The translations under genes were made by a program, and so were the position numbers. From positions 1-64,000 of the forward strand of contig NZ_JAQBOF010000035.1 of assembly GCF_028288185.1 (NCBI RefSeq): a stretch of DNA of 64,000 bases, in the 5' to 3' direction. The notes beneath the pieces are model-generated. The model worked only from the letters and a program-made list of their open reading frames with translations. It did no database searches and was not told the DNA's origin. This document shows positions 1-8,459 of the stretch, piece by piece (the stretch's first letter is position 1; each line of letters opens with the position of its first letter). This DNA comes from Mucilaginibacter sp. GTDB lineage: Bacteria; Bacteroidota; Bacteroidia; Sphingobacteriales; Sphingobacteriaceae.

Positions 1-70
1 CCATTCCAAGATTCTTGAGCACAGTTTCAATGTTGCGTGAACTAAAATTTCCTTCTATCACCTGAAAGCG

Positions 71-814
71 CACGAGATAGGCCATAACTGGTTCCCGATG
101 ATAGTAGGCTCTAACGAGCGCCGCTATGCGTGGATGGACGAAGGTTTTAATACTTTTATTGACGTATACGCTTCAGACGCATTTAATAAAGGCGAATATG
201 CGCCGAAACGCGACGGTGAGTATTCACCCGGCGGTGGCAACCCGGCTGATGAGATCGTTGCAACTATTATCGACCCGCAGGCCCCGACTATCATGACCGC
301 GCCTGATGCTGTACCCGAGAAATATCGTCATCCTATAACCTATTTTAAACCGGCCTTTGGTATGATATTATTGCGTGAGCAGATTTTAGGTAAAGATAGG
401 TTTGATTACGCGTTTAGGAACTACATACATAAATGGGCCTTTAAACACCCGCAACCTGAAGACTTCTTCCGATCAATGGAGAATGGTGCCGGTGAGGACC
501 TGTCTTGGTATTGGAAGGGATGGTTCTATAATAATTATAGCCTTGATCTGGTATTAATAAGCGCTAAATCTGTTGATGGCGGCGTACAGGTAACCGTGGT
601 TAATAAAGAGCCAATGGCAATGCCGTTTACGGTTGAGGCGAAACTAAAGAATGGCAGCAAAGAACGTATGTACCTGCCTGTTGAAACCTGGCTGCAAAAC
701 AAAGCAACTACATTCACCATACAAACCACCGGCCCGGCAGAATCAGTTACGATAGATCCTGACAACGCGCTACCGGATGTGAACCGAAAGAACAATACTT
801 TGAAAGTTAAATAG
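71..814 (+). CDS. M1-family zinc aminopeptidase, C-terminal part (5' end missing)
   Basis: The frame opens on the zinc signature [10 protein letters not shown] (71-100), and the third zinc ligand is the Glu of WMDEGFN, 18 residues after the second His, giving HExxH-x18-E of the M1 (gluzincin) family. About 215 residues of the family's C-terminal region follow to a TAG at 812-814. M1 enzymes remove N-terminal residues from peptides, and in this phylum are usually exported. The first ATG (98) lies after the active-site motif, so it cannot be the native start. The N-terminal domain and signal peptide are absent because an in-frame TGA sits at 38-40 and the first 70 bases do not resemble the family. 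The gene is therefore cut by the window edge, a rearrangement or an assembly join. Confidence 0.85.
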   Translation, partial: HEIGHNWFPMIVGSNERRYAWMDEGFNTFIDVYASDAFNKGEYAPKRDGEYSPGGGNPADEIVATIIDPQAPTIMTAPDAVPEKYRHPITYFKPAFGMILLREQILGKDRFDYAFRNYIHKWAFKHPQPEDFFRSMENGAGEDLSWYWKGWFYNNYSLDLVLISAKSVDGGVQVTVVNKEPMAMPFTVEAKLKNGSKERMYLPVETWLQNKATTFTIQTTGPAESVTIDPDNALPDVNRKNNTLKVK

Positions 815-821
815 TAGTGAG

Positions 822-847
822 GTGATCCACTTTAAAAAGTGGATCAC
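822..847. repeat. 12-bp perfect inverted repeat (hairpin) after the aminopeptidase
   Basis: GTGATCCACTTT and AAAGTGGATCAC are separated by two bases, 8 bases after the aminopeptidase stop codon. It could fold into a terminator stem, but no clear T-run follows. It includes two of the seven GGATCA hexamers of this gap. Confidence 0.6.
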
Positions 848-1022
848 ATGGATCACCTTATTTAGTTAAGTATCTGTAAATAAGTTGTTTGATAAAAATA
901 GCGGATCAAGTTGGATCACTAGTAATACTTTAAGATATCACACTTAACTAATTGTATATAAATTATTTATGTAATTTTCTACAATTGCCCAGAAACAGGG
1001 CGGATCACCTTGGGTGGATCAT
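823..1022. repeat. Cluster of paired GGATCA hexamers in the gap before maf
   Basis: GGATCA starts at 841, 850, 903, 913, 1002 and 1016 and its complement at 823. The six direct copies form three pairs spaced 9, 10 and 14 bases apart, near one helical turn. The 815-1108 gap otherwise holds only palindromes and no gene that I can support. Confidence 0.5.
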
Positions 1023-1041
1023 ACCTAAGTAACTTAGGTAT
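1021..1041. repeat. 10-bp perfect palindrome
   Basis: ATACCTAAGT and ACTTAGGTAT flank a single A. It lies between the GGATCA cluster and the 33-nt palindrome at the 3' end of maf. Function is not evident. Confidence 0.5.
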
Positions 1042-1048
1042 CCGTCTC

Positions 1049-1081
1049 AAACTTACGAAGTTTTAAAAACTTCGCAAGTTT
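1049..1081. repeat. 33-nt palindrome (16-1-16) downstream of maf
   Basis: Arms AAACTTACGAAGTTTT and AAAACTTCGCAAGTTT differ from perfect complementarity at one position. It starts 27 bases after the maf stop codon on the minus strand and resembles the palindromes at 49422-49454 and 55031-55063 in length, symmetry and position. A terminator role is plausible but there is no T-run. Confidence 0.6.
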
Positions 1082-1108
1082 AGCTTGCTTAAATTCAGCA
1101 GGGACAAA

Positions 1109-1681
1109 TCACTTTTCTATCTTCAACAAAGCCTGGTACAACTTTTCAGTAGGCAAACCAACTACATTCGTGTATGATCCGTCTATCTTTACTATAGCCG
1201 TAACCCCCACCCACTCTTGTATACCGTAAGAGCCTGCCTTATCCATCGGCTTATATTTGGTTACATAGTTTACTATTTCCTCATCCGTAAGCGTGCGGAA
1301 AGTAACATCCGACACATCATAAAAACTATGATATTCATGCTTATAAAACAAACAAACCCCTGTAATAACCTGGTGAACTTTGCCCGACAACATTTTCAGC
1401 ATTTCTATGGCATGTTCTTCTGTTTCGGGCTTGCCCAGTATATGGCCATCAATGCTTACTATAGTATCAGCTGTAAGTACCACTTCATCGCCTACAATTT
1501 CATCAAATGCAGTAGCTTTTTGTTGGGCTATGTAAACGGCTATTTCTTCGGGCGTTAAATTGTCGGGGTACGATTCATCAACCTCTTTTAGTATGATTCG
1601 GAAATCAAGGTCCATTAATTTTAACAGTTCTTGCCTGCGCGGCGATTTAGAGGCGAGTATGATAGATGGAAATGTATTCAT
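1109..1681 (-). CDS. maf: Maf-like nucleoside triphosphate pyrophosphatase
   Basis: The 190-residue protein has the Maf N-terminal signature ASKSPRRQELL (about residues 10-20) and the TADTIV segment (about 70-75) carrying the catalytic Asp, with full family length. Maf proteins hydrolyse dTTP/UTP or modified nucleotides to the monophosphate and pyrophosphate in the cytoplasm, a house-cleaning role. The ATG at 1681 gives a standard N-terminus (MNTFPSIILASKSPRRQ). It is divergent from the secreted protein gene at 1832. In many Bacteroidota maf is found near kdsC and the DUF2520 gene, both of which lie within 5 kb here, although two secreted paralogs intervene. Confidence 0.93.
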   Translation of the reverse strand: MNTFPSIILASKSPRRQELLKLMDLDFRIILKEVDESYPDNLTPEEIAVYIAQQKATAFDEIVGDEVVLTADTIVSIDGHILGKPETEEHAIEMLKMLSGKVHQVITGVCLFYKHEYHSFYDVSDVTFRTLTDEEIVNYVTKYKPMDKAGSYGIQEWVGVTAIVKIDGSYTNVVGLPTEKLYQALLKIEK

Positions 1682-1698
1682 TAAATATTATTTTGCTA

Positions 1699-1706
1699 CA
1701 AAAATA
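1699..1706 (-). promoter_or_regulatory. Candidate -7 box for maf
   Basis: On the minus strand this reads TATTTTTG, matching the Bacteroidota TAnnTTTG -7 consensus, about 18 bases upstream of the maf start codon. No convincing -33 TTG was found at the usual distance, so the call is weak. Confidence 0.35.
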
Positions 1707-1831
1707 GTGAACTGCTTCTTAATTAAGCAGATAAACATCCTTAAAAACGATTTATCAGGCGTTTAAACATCACAAAAAATACTGACTTATAAGTATTTAA
1801 TAATATATCAAAATAATAATAGCTTAGTAGT

Positions 1832-2824
1832 ATGCTAAACCTAAGCTATTATAAAACCTTATTTATTATTCTTACTGTATTTTACTTTGTGCCAACACTT
1901 TGTCATGCGCAGGATGTGTACTATGGCCAGGTTATCAATAAAGTAACCGAAGCTGTTATACCCGGTGTTACGGTAATGCTTTTAAAAGAGAAGATAGCGA
2001 CGCAAACAAATGAGCAGGGTTATTTTAGCTTGTCGACAAGGAATCCTGTGGCTAATGACACGCTCCAGTTCAGTTCGATAGGTTATAAAACTTTTAAACT
2101 GCCTGTATCGGCCTTTCAGCCGAAAAATTTCATCATGCTCGAAGCCAGCAATACCTCGCTTAATGAAGTGCACATTACCGATGCAAAAATTAAAACTATA
2201 ACGTTAGGCAGATTCTTTACTTACGATTTAAAAAATATTGGCTGGAGCTATTTATATTACCATTATACAAGAGTTATCGTTCAGCGGACACCACTGGCAA
2301 AACTTTTTACAGCACCAAATCCTAACGCCATATTAACAGGTATATCAATGGGCCGTCAGGATTTACCTGCAAGCCCCAGCTATGCCACCCGAAATAAATT
2401 TACCACGTTTTTATTGCACGTTATGGCCGAGGATGCGGATACAGGCGGCCCTGGTAAAATATTATTTACCAAAAATGTATCATTAACCGATAACTCTACA
2501 CGGATTGATTTTGATCTGACTAAAGAGATCATTGTTATCCCGACTGCAAAGTTTTTTGTAGCTATAGAATGGCTGATAACCCCTTATAACGAGATAATTG
2601 AGGTATCTAACACACAAAAATTTGATTGGGTTACAAAGCACGGCTATCAAATATTTAAAGATGCTTCAGATTACCGGGTTTCTTATCAACCATTTTTAGT
2701 AGGCTATGCCAATGACAATACATTAAAACCTGCCGACTTATATATCAAAGTTGGGAAAGCCTGGCAATATACGCGTGGGTATGAGCCATTTGACCTTGCA
2801 CTCTCTGCCACTATACATTATTAA
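1832..2824 (+). CDS. Secreted protein with N-terminal CarboxypepD_reg-like domain (paralog 1)
   Basis: A signal peptide (hydrophobic stretch about residues 8-22, cleavage near CHA-QD) precedes an about 85-residue CarboxypepD_reg-like beta-sandwich: the GQVINKVTEAVIPGVTVML opening and the GYFSL and SIGYKTFKL strands are typical. The remaining about 220 residues are not a family I recognise, but contain KFFVAIEWL, which has a close match (SFFVAVEWL) in the next gene. The two genes are 8 bases apart and similar in plan, so they are probably co-transcribed tandem paralogs. The location is likely periplasm or outer surface; function unknown. Confidence 0.8.
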   Translation: MLNLSYYKTLFIILTVFYFVPTLCHAQDVYYGQVINKVTEAVIPGVTVMLLKEKIATQTNEQGYFSLSTRNPVANDTLQFSSIGYKTFKLPVSAFQPKNFIMLEASNTSLNEVHITDAKIKTITLGRFFTYDLKNIGWSYLYYHYTRVIVQRTPLAKLFTAPNPNAILTGISMGRQDLPASPSYATRNKFTTFLLHVMAEDADTGGPGKILFTKNVSLTDNSTRIDFDLTKEIIVIPTAKFFVAIEWLITPYNEIIEVSNTQKFDWVTKHGYQIFKDASDYRVSYQPFLVGYANDNTLKPADLYIKVGKAWQYTRGYEPFDLALSATIHY

Positions 2825-2832
2825 CGTCGGGT

Positions 2833-3771
2833 ATGAAAAAAATATTTACACTTATAGCCTGTACCGTTACTTTACTGGTAAATGCCCAGCAAAAATTTAA
2901 CACATTCCATATTGTTGATAGTTTAAGCGGCAAACCAGTGGCATCTACCACGATAACAATAATAAGAGCAAACCTATCTATCACAACCGAAAAGGATGGT
3001 ATATTTATGATTCCCGGTGATTTAAGTGTTATGCGCGATACCGTAATATTAAATACCCAAACCTATAAACCATTAAAAATACCATTGCACAAACTAAATG
3101 GCATGGACACCATAAGGTTGGCCCGTGATATTATTGAAGCGCATACCGAAAAATTGAAATTTAAAGATGATACGTTGCTGAATGACTATCCTAAACAAGA
3201 TATTGTACATTACGCAGGTATTAACACCGAAATTTCAACTTTTGACTACCTGCAGTTGGCGCAGCAATTTTATGTAGCTAAGCCAGGGACATTCTTAAAA
3301 GAGATAACCTTAAACCGACTTGCTTTTGGTTTGGACGTTTCAGACCATACCTGGACAGGGTTGGTACATCTTGACGTTACCAAATTTAGGTTAAGGATCT
3401 ATGATGTTGACCCATTAACTAACGGGCCCGGGCGCGACCTTTGCAATAAGGTAATAGAAGAAAGTAAAAGTGCAGGTAGCCAGGCAAGCATTAATCTAAA
3501 AAAATATAAAATTATACTGCCACATACTTCCTTTTTTGTAGCTGTTGAGTGGCTGCGCGATTATTACAATGCCGGCTTCTCGCACAACTATATTCCGGCA
3601 TTAAAAAAGGAAGTAAAGCAACTCAACTATCGCCCTGCAATTGGCATATCGCCCATTACCGGCAACAAACTAAATATCTGGGCGCTAAATTTTAAACATG
3701 AATGGCAACCGTTTACCTATTTTATGCCTTTTGGGACAGATTTGGCTATGAAGGCAAATATTGAGTATTGA
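2833..3771 (+). CDS. Secreted hypothetical protein (paralog 2 of the preceding gene)
   Basis: The 312-residue product has a signal peptide ending near VNAQQ and an N-terminal segment resembling a degenerate CarboxypepD_reg-like domain (FHIVDSLSGKPVASTTITI). The C-terminal half carries SFFVAVEWLRDYYN and a WQPFTYFMPFGTDLAM tail that parallels the upstream protein (KFFVAIEWL; YEPFDLALSATIHY ending). This supports a tandem duplication with strong divergence. It ends only 4 bases before the convergent kdsC stop. No catalytic motif is visible. Confidence 0.78.
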   Translation: MKKIFTLIACTVTLLVNAQQKFNTFHIVDSLSGKPVASTTITIIRANLSITTEKDGIFMIPGDLSVMRDTVILNTQTYKPLKIPLHKLNGMDTIRLARDIIEAHTEKLKFKDDTLLNDYPKQDIVHYAGINTEISTFDYLQLAQQFYVAKPGTFLKEITLNRLAFGLDVSDHTWTGLVHLDVTKFRLRIYDVDPLTNGPGRDLCNKVIEESKSAGSQASINLKKYKIILPHTSFFVAVEWLRDYYNAGFSHNYIPALKKEVKQLNYRPAIGISPITGNKLNIWALNFKHEWQPFTYFMPFGTDLAMKANIEY

Positions 3772-3775
3772 AAAC

Positions 3776-4297
3776 CTACCAGCTATAAGACTCTTCACTC
3801 ATCCACTTATCCTGTACCTTCAGCACTTTCTCTATCACATCGCGGGCGCAGCCTTTGCCGCCGCCAAGCGGTGATACGTATTGGCTTAGGGCTTTAACTT
3901 CTTCGCAGGCATCAGCAGGGCAAACCGGCAAGCCGGCCAATTTCATTACACCCAGATCGGGGATATCATCGCCCATATATAATACATTAGCAGGCAGGAT
4001 GTGTTTTGATTCCAGGTAATCTTTAAACTTATTGATCTTAACATGGGCACCGATAAATACATCAGTAATACCCAAACTATTTAAACGATAAATGGCCGTT
4101 TTTGAACGACTGCCGGATATAGCGCAAACATTATAACCACACTTAACCGCTAACTGTAAAGCATAACCATCCTTAATATTAAAGGCACGACTTTGCTCGC
4201 CGGTTTCGGTAACAAATACAGAACCATCAGTTAATACACCATCTACATCAAAAATAAAGGTGGTAATATCTTTAAGCTTAGTTAGGAATGATTCCAT
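3776..4297 (-). CDS. kdsC: 3-deoxy-D-manno-octulosonate 8-phosphate phosphatase (KdsC-type HAD)
   Basis: The 173-residue protein is a C0-type HAD phosphatase without a cap domain. Motif I FDVDGVLTDG lies near residue 16, the motif II Ser is in CAISGSRS, and motif IV is GDDIPDLG, followed by the KdsC tail GGGKGCARDVIE. KdsC dephosphorylates Kdo-8-phosphate in the cytoplasm for lipopolysaccharide core synthesis. It is in a minus-strand run behind iscX, fdx and the DUF2520 gene, separated from iscX by a heptamer-phased inverted array. YrbI-like HADs can also have other sugar phosphate substrates, but length and tail favour KdsC. Confidence 0.9.
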   Translation of the reverse strand: MESFLTKLKDITTFIFDVDGVLTDGSVFVTETGEQSRAFNIKDGYALQLAVKCGYNVCAISGSRSKTAIYRLNSLGITDVFIGAHVKINKFKDYLESKHILPANVLYMGDDIPDLGVMKLAGLPVCPADACEEVKALSQYVSPLGGGKGCARDVIEKVLKVQDKWMSEESYSW

Positions 4298-4303
4298 TTT
4301 GTT

Positions 4304-4412
4304 CAGTTCGCAGTTTTTAGTTGGCAGTTTGTTTTTTAATATTGTTTAGTTACAAATGACCGTTCAAATCGGCTGCCAACTGCCAACTAAAAACTGCCCA
4401 CTGTCTACTGAT
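4304..4412. repeat. Heptamer-phased inverted array between kdsC and iscX
   Basis: Left half 4304-4331 is four 7-base units with core YAGTT; right half 4371-4412 is six units with core ACTGCC, the complementary motif. A 19-bp perfect inverted repeat is embedded (4311-4329 and 4378-4396). The right array runs through the iscX stop codon (4405-4407). No gene lies in the 40-base spacer. Confidence 0.7.
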
Positions 4413-4647
4413 TATCCCGCCATTCATAAACCCAAGCCGATTGGATCTGCTCCAAATGTCCTTCGGATGATTCCTCACGGGTACCTGCAAAATTAGGTAG
4501 TGAAAGCACCCATTCTAACAGATCAGTAAAGCGGATACGATATATTTTTGATTCGTTAAAATCATCGCCAAATTTCTCATAAAGCGACATGGCAATGTCC
4601 TCATGATCGTTCCAGTGAATAGGAAGGGCAAATTTATTGTCTGTCAT
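4405..4647 (-). CDS. iscX: Fe-S cluster assembly protein IscX
   Basis: The 80-residue acidic protein matches the IscX/YfhJ family: IHWNDHEDIAMSLYEKF (about 10-26), the RFTDLLEWVLSLPNF segment and the C-terminal IQSAWVYEW. IscX is a small iron-binding modulator of the cysteine desulfurase IscS in the ISC iron-sulfur pathway. The next upstream gene on the same strand is a [2Fe-2S] ferredoxin, so the fdx-iscX pair keeps the order seen at the end of the proteobacterial isc operon. The 95-base gap between them holds an ACGT heptamer array. Its last codons lie inside the neighbouring repeat array. Confidence 0.88.
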   Translation of the reverse strand: MTDNKFALPIHWNDHEDIAMSLYEKFGDDFNESKIYRIRFTDLLEWVLSLPNFAGTREESSEGHLEQIQSAWVYEWRDNQ

Positions 4648-4660
4648 TATATTTTGTTTT

Positions 4661-4734
4661 ACGTGGTACGTTATACGTAGTACGTTCTTTGTCTATCAAA
4701 TTCATCAACACGTATTACGTTTGACGTTATACGT
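4661..4734. repeat. Two ACGTNNN heptamer arrays between fdx and iscX
   Basis: ACGT recurs every seven bases at 4661, 4668, 4675 and 4682, and again at 4710, 4717, 4724 and 4731. The 12-mer ACGTTATACGTA occurs directly in both halves (4668-4679, 4724-4735). ACGT is self-complementary, so both halves carry the motif on both strands. Confidence 0.7.
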
Positions 4735-4742
4735 ACAACCTA

Positions 4743-5075
4743 CTAGTGTCCTAAAAACTGCGACTGGTTAGGCAATGTTACTTCAATATCACCGTCAATC
4801 ATTACACACTGGCAGCCTAATCTTGAGGTAATGCGCGGGTTAACTGCGCGATCAATAAAGTCCTCTTCTTTATCAGAAATTTCCTGCACGTTATCACCAC
4901 CCTTGTTAACATATATATGGCAGGTACTGCATCCGCAAACGCCGCCGCAATTATGCTGCAATTCAATGCCATTTTCCAGGCAAACATCTAACACAGATTC
5001 TCCCTCGGCAATAGGCAGCTCGATAGTTTCGTGACCTGCCTCCTCAAAGTTTATCTTTACTTTAAAAATATTCAT
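4743..5075 (-). CDS. fdx: [2Fe-2S] ferredoxin, ISC/adrenodoxin type
   Basis: The protein has the adrenodoxin-type cluster ligands: HNCGGVCGCSTCH gives three of the four Cys and LGCQC near the C-terminus the fourth. Ferredoxins of this type donate electrons in iron-sulfur assembly, and the adjacent iscX supports that role. I prefer the ATG at 5075 (MNIFKVKINFEEAG), which gives a 110-residue family-length protein. An upstream in-frame ATG at 5117 would add 14 residues and overlap the DUF2520 gene by 23 bases. The start is 19 bases after the DUF2520 stop, consistent with co-transcription. Confidence 0.9.
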   Translation of the reverse strand: MNIFKVKINFEEAGHETIELPIAEGESVLDVCLENGIELQHNCGGVCGCSTCHIYVNKGGDNVQEISDKEEDFIDRAVNPRITSRLGCQCVMIDGDIEVTLPNQSQFLGH

Positions 5076-5094
5076 TTTGGCAAAAGTAACAAAA

Positions 5095-5877
5095 TTACTT
5101 GTCCCCGTGCCGCTCAATATCCAATTTGATAATACCCTGACTTAATAAAGTGTATAGGTCCTGCAAATGGGGAGTGTCTTTTAATAGTTGCAGGTGGTTA
5201 TTCATGGTGGTTTCATCGTTGCGTACTGCCGGGCCGGTTTGCATAGCTGCCGGTAAACCGGTTTGTACCTTTTCGGCGGTTTCTAATATCAGCGGGCGTA
5301 TCAATTCAAAATCAAGCTGGTGTTGTGTTAAAATTTGCTGCGCGATGGTATACAGATAATTGGGGAAATTACAGGCAAACACTGCCGCCAGGTGCAATAC
5401 TTTGCGCTGGGCGCTATCAATACGATAAACCTTATTGCTGATGGTTTGCGCCAGTTCCTGCAGTTGTTTAGTAATGCTTTCGTCAGCAGCTTCTATGCAC
5501 AAAGGCACGTTCATGAAATCAACCTCTTTGGTTTTGTTGAAAGTTTGTAATGGATAAAACACGCCAACATTATCAGCGAAAGCCAATAAAGCAAACATAT
5601 CGGTAGCGCCTGATGTATGTACCATTAATTTTTGATGAACTGCTAATTGCTCGGCTATTACACCGATAGCATCATCTTTAACAGCGATAACGAAGATGTC
5701 TGTTTCGGGATCGATCTGGATCAGATCATGAATTGGCTCGGCTTTTACATGATAGGCCAGCAGGGCAGCGTTTTGCATAGCGCGGCTATAAACTTGCACA
5801 ATACGATGCCCCGCGTTTTTAAACGCGGCTGCCAAATGTGTGGCTACATTGCCCGAACCGATTATGGTGATACGCAT
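5095..5877 (-). CDS. Rossmann-fold DUF2520 domain protein
   Basis: The N-terminus MRITIIGSGNVATHLAAAF is a dinucleotide-binding GxGxxA motif, followed by a Rossmann_like region to about residue 120 and a helical DUF2520 region to 260. The overall plan resembles 6-phosphogluconate or pyrroline-5-carboxylate dehydrogenases, so an NAD(P)-dependent reductase or binding role is likely, but no substrate is known to me. It is first in a tight minus-strand run with fdx, iscX and kdsC. Association of DUF2520, KdsC and Maf genes is common in Bacteroidota. A C-rich palindrome separates it from ccmF upstream. Confidence 0.85.
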   Translation of the reverse strand: MRITIIGSGNVATHLAAAFKNAGHRIVQVYSRAMQNAALLAYHVKAEPIHDLIQIDPETDIFVIAVKDDAIGVIAEQLAVHQKLMVHTSGATDMFALLAFADNVGVFYPLQTFNKTKEVDFMNVPLCIEAADESITKQLQELAQTISNKVYRIDSAQRKVLHLAAVFACNFPNYLYTIAQQILTQHQLDFELIRPLILETAEKVQTGLPAAMQTGPAVRNDETTMNNHLQLLKDTPHLQDLYTLLSQGIIKLDIERHGDK

Positions 5878-5878
5878 A

Positions 5879-5970
5879 AGCCCCAGCCCCCTCTAAATCT
5901 CCCCCGGTAGGGGAGACTTTTTTGAATGTTAATTTAAAGCCCTCCCTACCGGGGAGGGTTGGGAGGGGCT
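5879..5970. repeat. C/G-rich imperfect inverted repeat (AGCCCC family)
   Basis: The left arm (5879-5923) begins AGCCCCAGCCCC and contains CCCCCGGTAGGGG; the right arm (5936-5970) contains CCCTACCGGGG and ends GGGAGGGGCT. It fills the gap between ccmF and the DUF2520 gene. A relative is at 50668-50771 and a half copy at about 41424-41455. Confidence 0.6.
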
Positions 5971-5971
5971 G

Positions 5972-8449
5972 TTATGTAGTCTTCAACTCCTTATTTCTTC
6001 TAAATATCGACAGCAAAATACCAATAACCATGATAATAGTACCCGACCATAGGAAGTTAATATCAGGGAACTGTATGGCACGCATTACGATCCATTTTTT
6101 GGCACTCTCCGGCTGCTGGTAAAGCGTTATCTCTACTTTGCCTTGTTGTGGTATTACTTTGGTAAAACGCAGTTTTAAACCGGCGTCATCAACCTTACGG
6201 GCAAAATCGAAAGCGTTATTATTGCGGATCATATAAACCGGCTCGGCCTGGTAGGTTTTGCCGTTTGATACTATTTGCAATTTGGCACCTATAGCAACGT
6301 CTTTAGCCGTCAATTCTATATCCTGTACGTGATCTATACGGCCTATACCGGTTAATATAGCATAGCCTTCTCTAAAGCGGATGGTATCGCCTGTTTTAAC
6401 TTCGTAAGTTATGGGCGCATCATATTTTTTGTTATCACTTTCTTCATCATGACCTACCGCGTCAGTGCCTTCACCAATTGCAATAGCGTTTGACATGTTA
6501 ACATGTGTATACAAATCACTAAATAAGTAATGCTTGGTATCAGGCGATGAGATCAATCCCATTTTAGCGTTGGCTTGGGCGTTAGGCTTTAGCAAAAACT
6601 CTTCGGTTACTTTACCTGTAGCATCAATTACTTTATAGTTTACTTTAAAATAATGGTTGGGCGGGGCTATCGAGTCGCCTATATAACTAACCGTGTACTT
6701 ACCCATTTTAATGGGTGTATTTTTGTAAAGGGTGATGTTTTCGCGCGGGTTATTTTTTGATTTGGCAAAATCCTCAGAGAACTGCTCGCCGGTTGTATTT
6801 TCTGATATGACTTTGCTTGTTCCCGCAGAGATTAATGCACCAACCATGATCAGCCCAAAACCGATATGCGCTACTGCCGATCCGGCTAATTTAAATTTGC
6901 CTTTAAGGGCATCGATAAATACTTTGCCGTTGGCCAAAATAGAATAGATGGCGCCAACCATTATCAGTATAAATACAAAGTTTAATTTATTGGCCCCTGT
7001 AAAATAAATTATCGGCAGCGTAATTAAACCCGCAACTAATAAATAAACTACGGTTGATATAAAGAATTTGGCGCTATCTGTCTTTTTATATTTTAAAAAC
7101 TGCGTAAAGCCAGTTAATAAGGTAACCACTACGGCAAATGAGGCCTGTACTATGTTATAATGCTTTACCGGGTCAGTAGGCGGTGCCAGCTTGGTACCGA
7201 ACATAGCGTTCCAAACGGGGATAGACGATACTACCACCAAATGAAAGCATGACAAGGCTAAAAATACAGCACCTACAAACATCCAAAACTCGCGCGAGTA
7301 GGTTTCTTCGTCCTTAGTAGTCCGTGGTAAATCTTTCCAGCGGATGGCTAATAATACTATAGATAAAATTAAAAATATCACTACATCGGCAACCAAATGC
7401 CAGAACATACCTGCATCGGTAAACGCGTGTACAGACGTTTCGCCTAATATACCGCTGCGGGTTAAAAATGATGCGTATAATACCAACACAAAGCTGGTTA
7501 AAGTTAAAATAGTAGCAGTAAGGTATGAGTGACTGGTGTTTTTGTAAACGATCATTACGTGTACAGCACCCACTAATATTAACCATGGAATGATAGACGC
7601 ATTCTCCACAGGGTCCCATGCCCAAAAGCCACCGAATGATAATGACTCATAAGCCCAAAAAGCACCCATGATAATACCTGTACCTAATATCATCATAGCA
7701 AATAACGCGTATGGGATAGCGGCATTTACCCATTCTTTATAGCGCTTTTGCCAAAGGCCTGCAATAGCATAAGCAAACGGAACCACCATTGATGCAAAAC
7801 CTAAAAACAAGGTTGGCGGATGTATTACCATCCAGTAGTTTTGCAATAACGGGTTCATACCGTTACCATCTTTTATATAGGTTAAGTAGTTATGGTAAAG
7901 CGCAGGGTTGGTTGCAAATACCGGTGCCGATTCTTTCAGGTTAATAGCCTCGCGCAGCAAAATAAATGGCGATGTGCCTATACGCTGGCCAAATATATCA
8001 ACTCCAATAAGCATGGTAGCTAGTATGGCTTGCGATAAAGATATCACCGCCAAAACCGGCGACTCCCATGATTTAGCTTTCCAGATTAAAATATTACTTA
8101 GTACCGCCTGCCAGAACGTCCACAACCAAAAGCTCCCCTCCTGTCCATCCCAAAAGCTGGAGATGATATAGTGTGTAGGCAACGCTCTTGACGAATGTTC
8201 CCAGGCATAATAATACTCAAACAGGTGATTTAAAATGATGTAGTATAAACAAACACCTATACCGATAACAGCAACCGTATTTATACAGGCACCGATCCGG
8301 CCCAGGCGTTTCCATGAAATATCAATAGGGTTGGTGGTAGCAAAGTAATAGCTTATTGCCGCGAAAAGTGACGAGCCAAATGCCAAAATTGTAAAGAACT
8401 GGCCCAGGTGGCCCGGTAAAAGGTGTTCGCCTTTAAAAGCTGTATCCAT
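5972..8449 (-). CDS. ccmF: Cytochrome c biogenesis protein CcmF (heme lyase subunit)
   Basis: The 825-residue multi-pass membrane protein carries the WWD heme-handling motif GGFWAWDPVENASIIPWL (about 273-290) and the VIHPPTLFLGF segment just before it, both CcmF hallmarks. A long C-terminal periplasmic part (about 560-790) ends in a final TM segment. CcmF takes heme from CcmE and, with CcmH partners, attaches it to CxxCH motifs of apocytochromes. Its start is 10 bases after the ccmE stop, so the pair is one transcription unit. Length is greater than E. coli CcmF (about 650), as usual in Bacteroidota. Confidence 0.95.
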   Translation of the reverse strand: MDTAFKGEHLLPGHLGQFFTILAFGSSLFAAISYYFATTNPIDISWKRLGRIGACINTVAVIGIGVCLYYIILNHLFEYYYAWEHSSRALPTHYIISSFWDGQEGSFWLWTFWQAVLSNILIWKAKSWESPVLAVISLSQAILATMLIGVDIFGQRIGTSPFILLREAINLKESAPVFATNPALYHNYLTYIKDGNGMNPLLQNYWMVIHPPTLFLGFASMVVPFAYAIAGLWQKRYKEWVNAAIPYALFAMMILGTGIIMGAFWAYESLSFGGFWAWDPVENASIIPWLILVGAVHVMIVYKNTSHSYLTATILTLTSFVLVLYASFLTRSGILGETSVHAFTDAGMFWHLVADVVIFLILSIVLLAIRWKDLPRTTKDEETYSREFWMFVGAVFLALSCFHLVVVSSIPVWNAMFGTKLAPPTDPVKHYNIVQASFAVVVTLLTGFTQFLKYKKTDSAKFFISTVVYLLVAGLITLPIIYFTGANKLNFVFILIMVGAIYSILANGKVFIDALKGKFKLAGSAVAHIGFGLIMVGALISAGTSKVISENTTGEQFSEDFAKSKNNPRENITLYKNTPIKMGKYTVSYIGDSIAPPNHYFKVNYKVIDATGKVTEEFLLKPNAQANAKMGLISSPDTKHYLFSDLYTHVNMSNAIAIGEGTDAVGHDEESDNKKYDAPITYEVKTGDTIRFREGYAILTGIGRIDHVQDIELTAKDVAIGAKLQIVSNGKTYQAEPVYMIRNNNAFDFARKVDDAGLKLRFTKVIPQQGKVEITLYQQPESAKKWIVMRAIQFPDINFLWSGTIIMVIGILLSIFRRNKELKTT

Positions 8450-8459
8450 TAAATAATTG

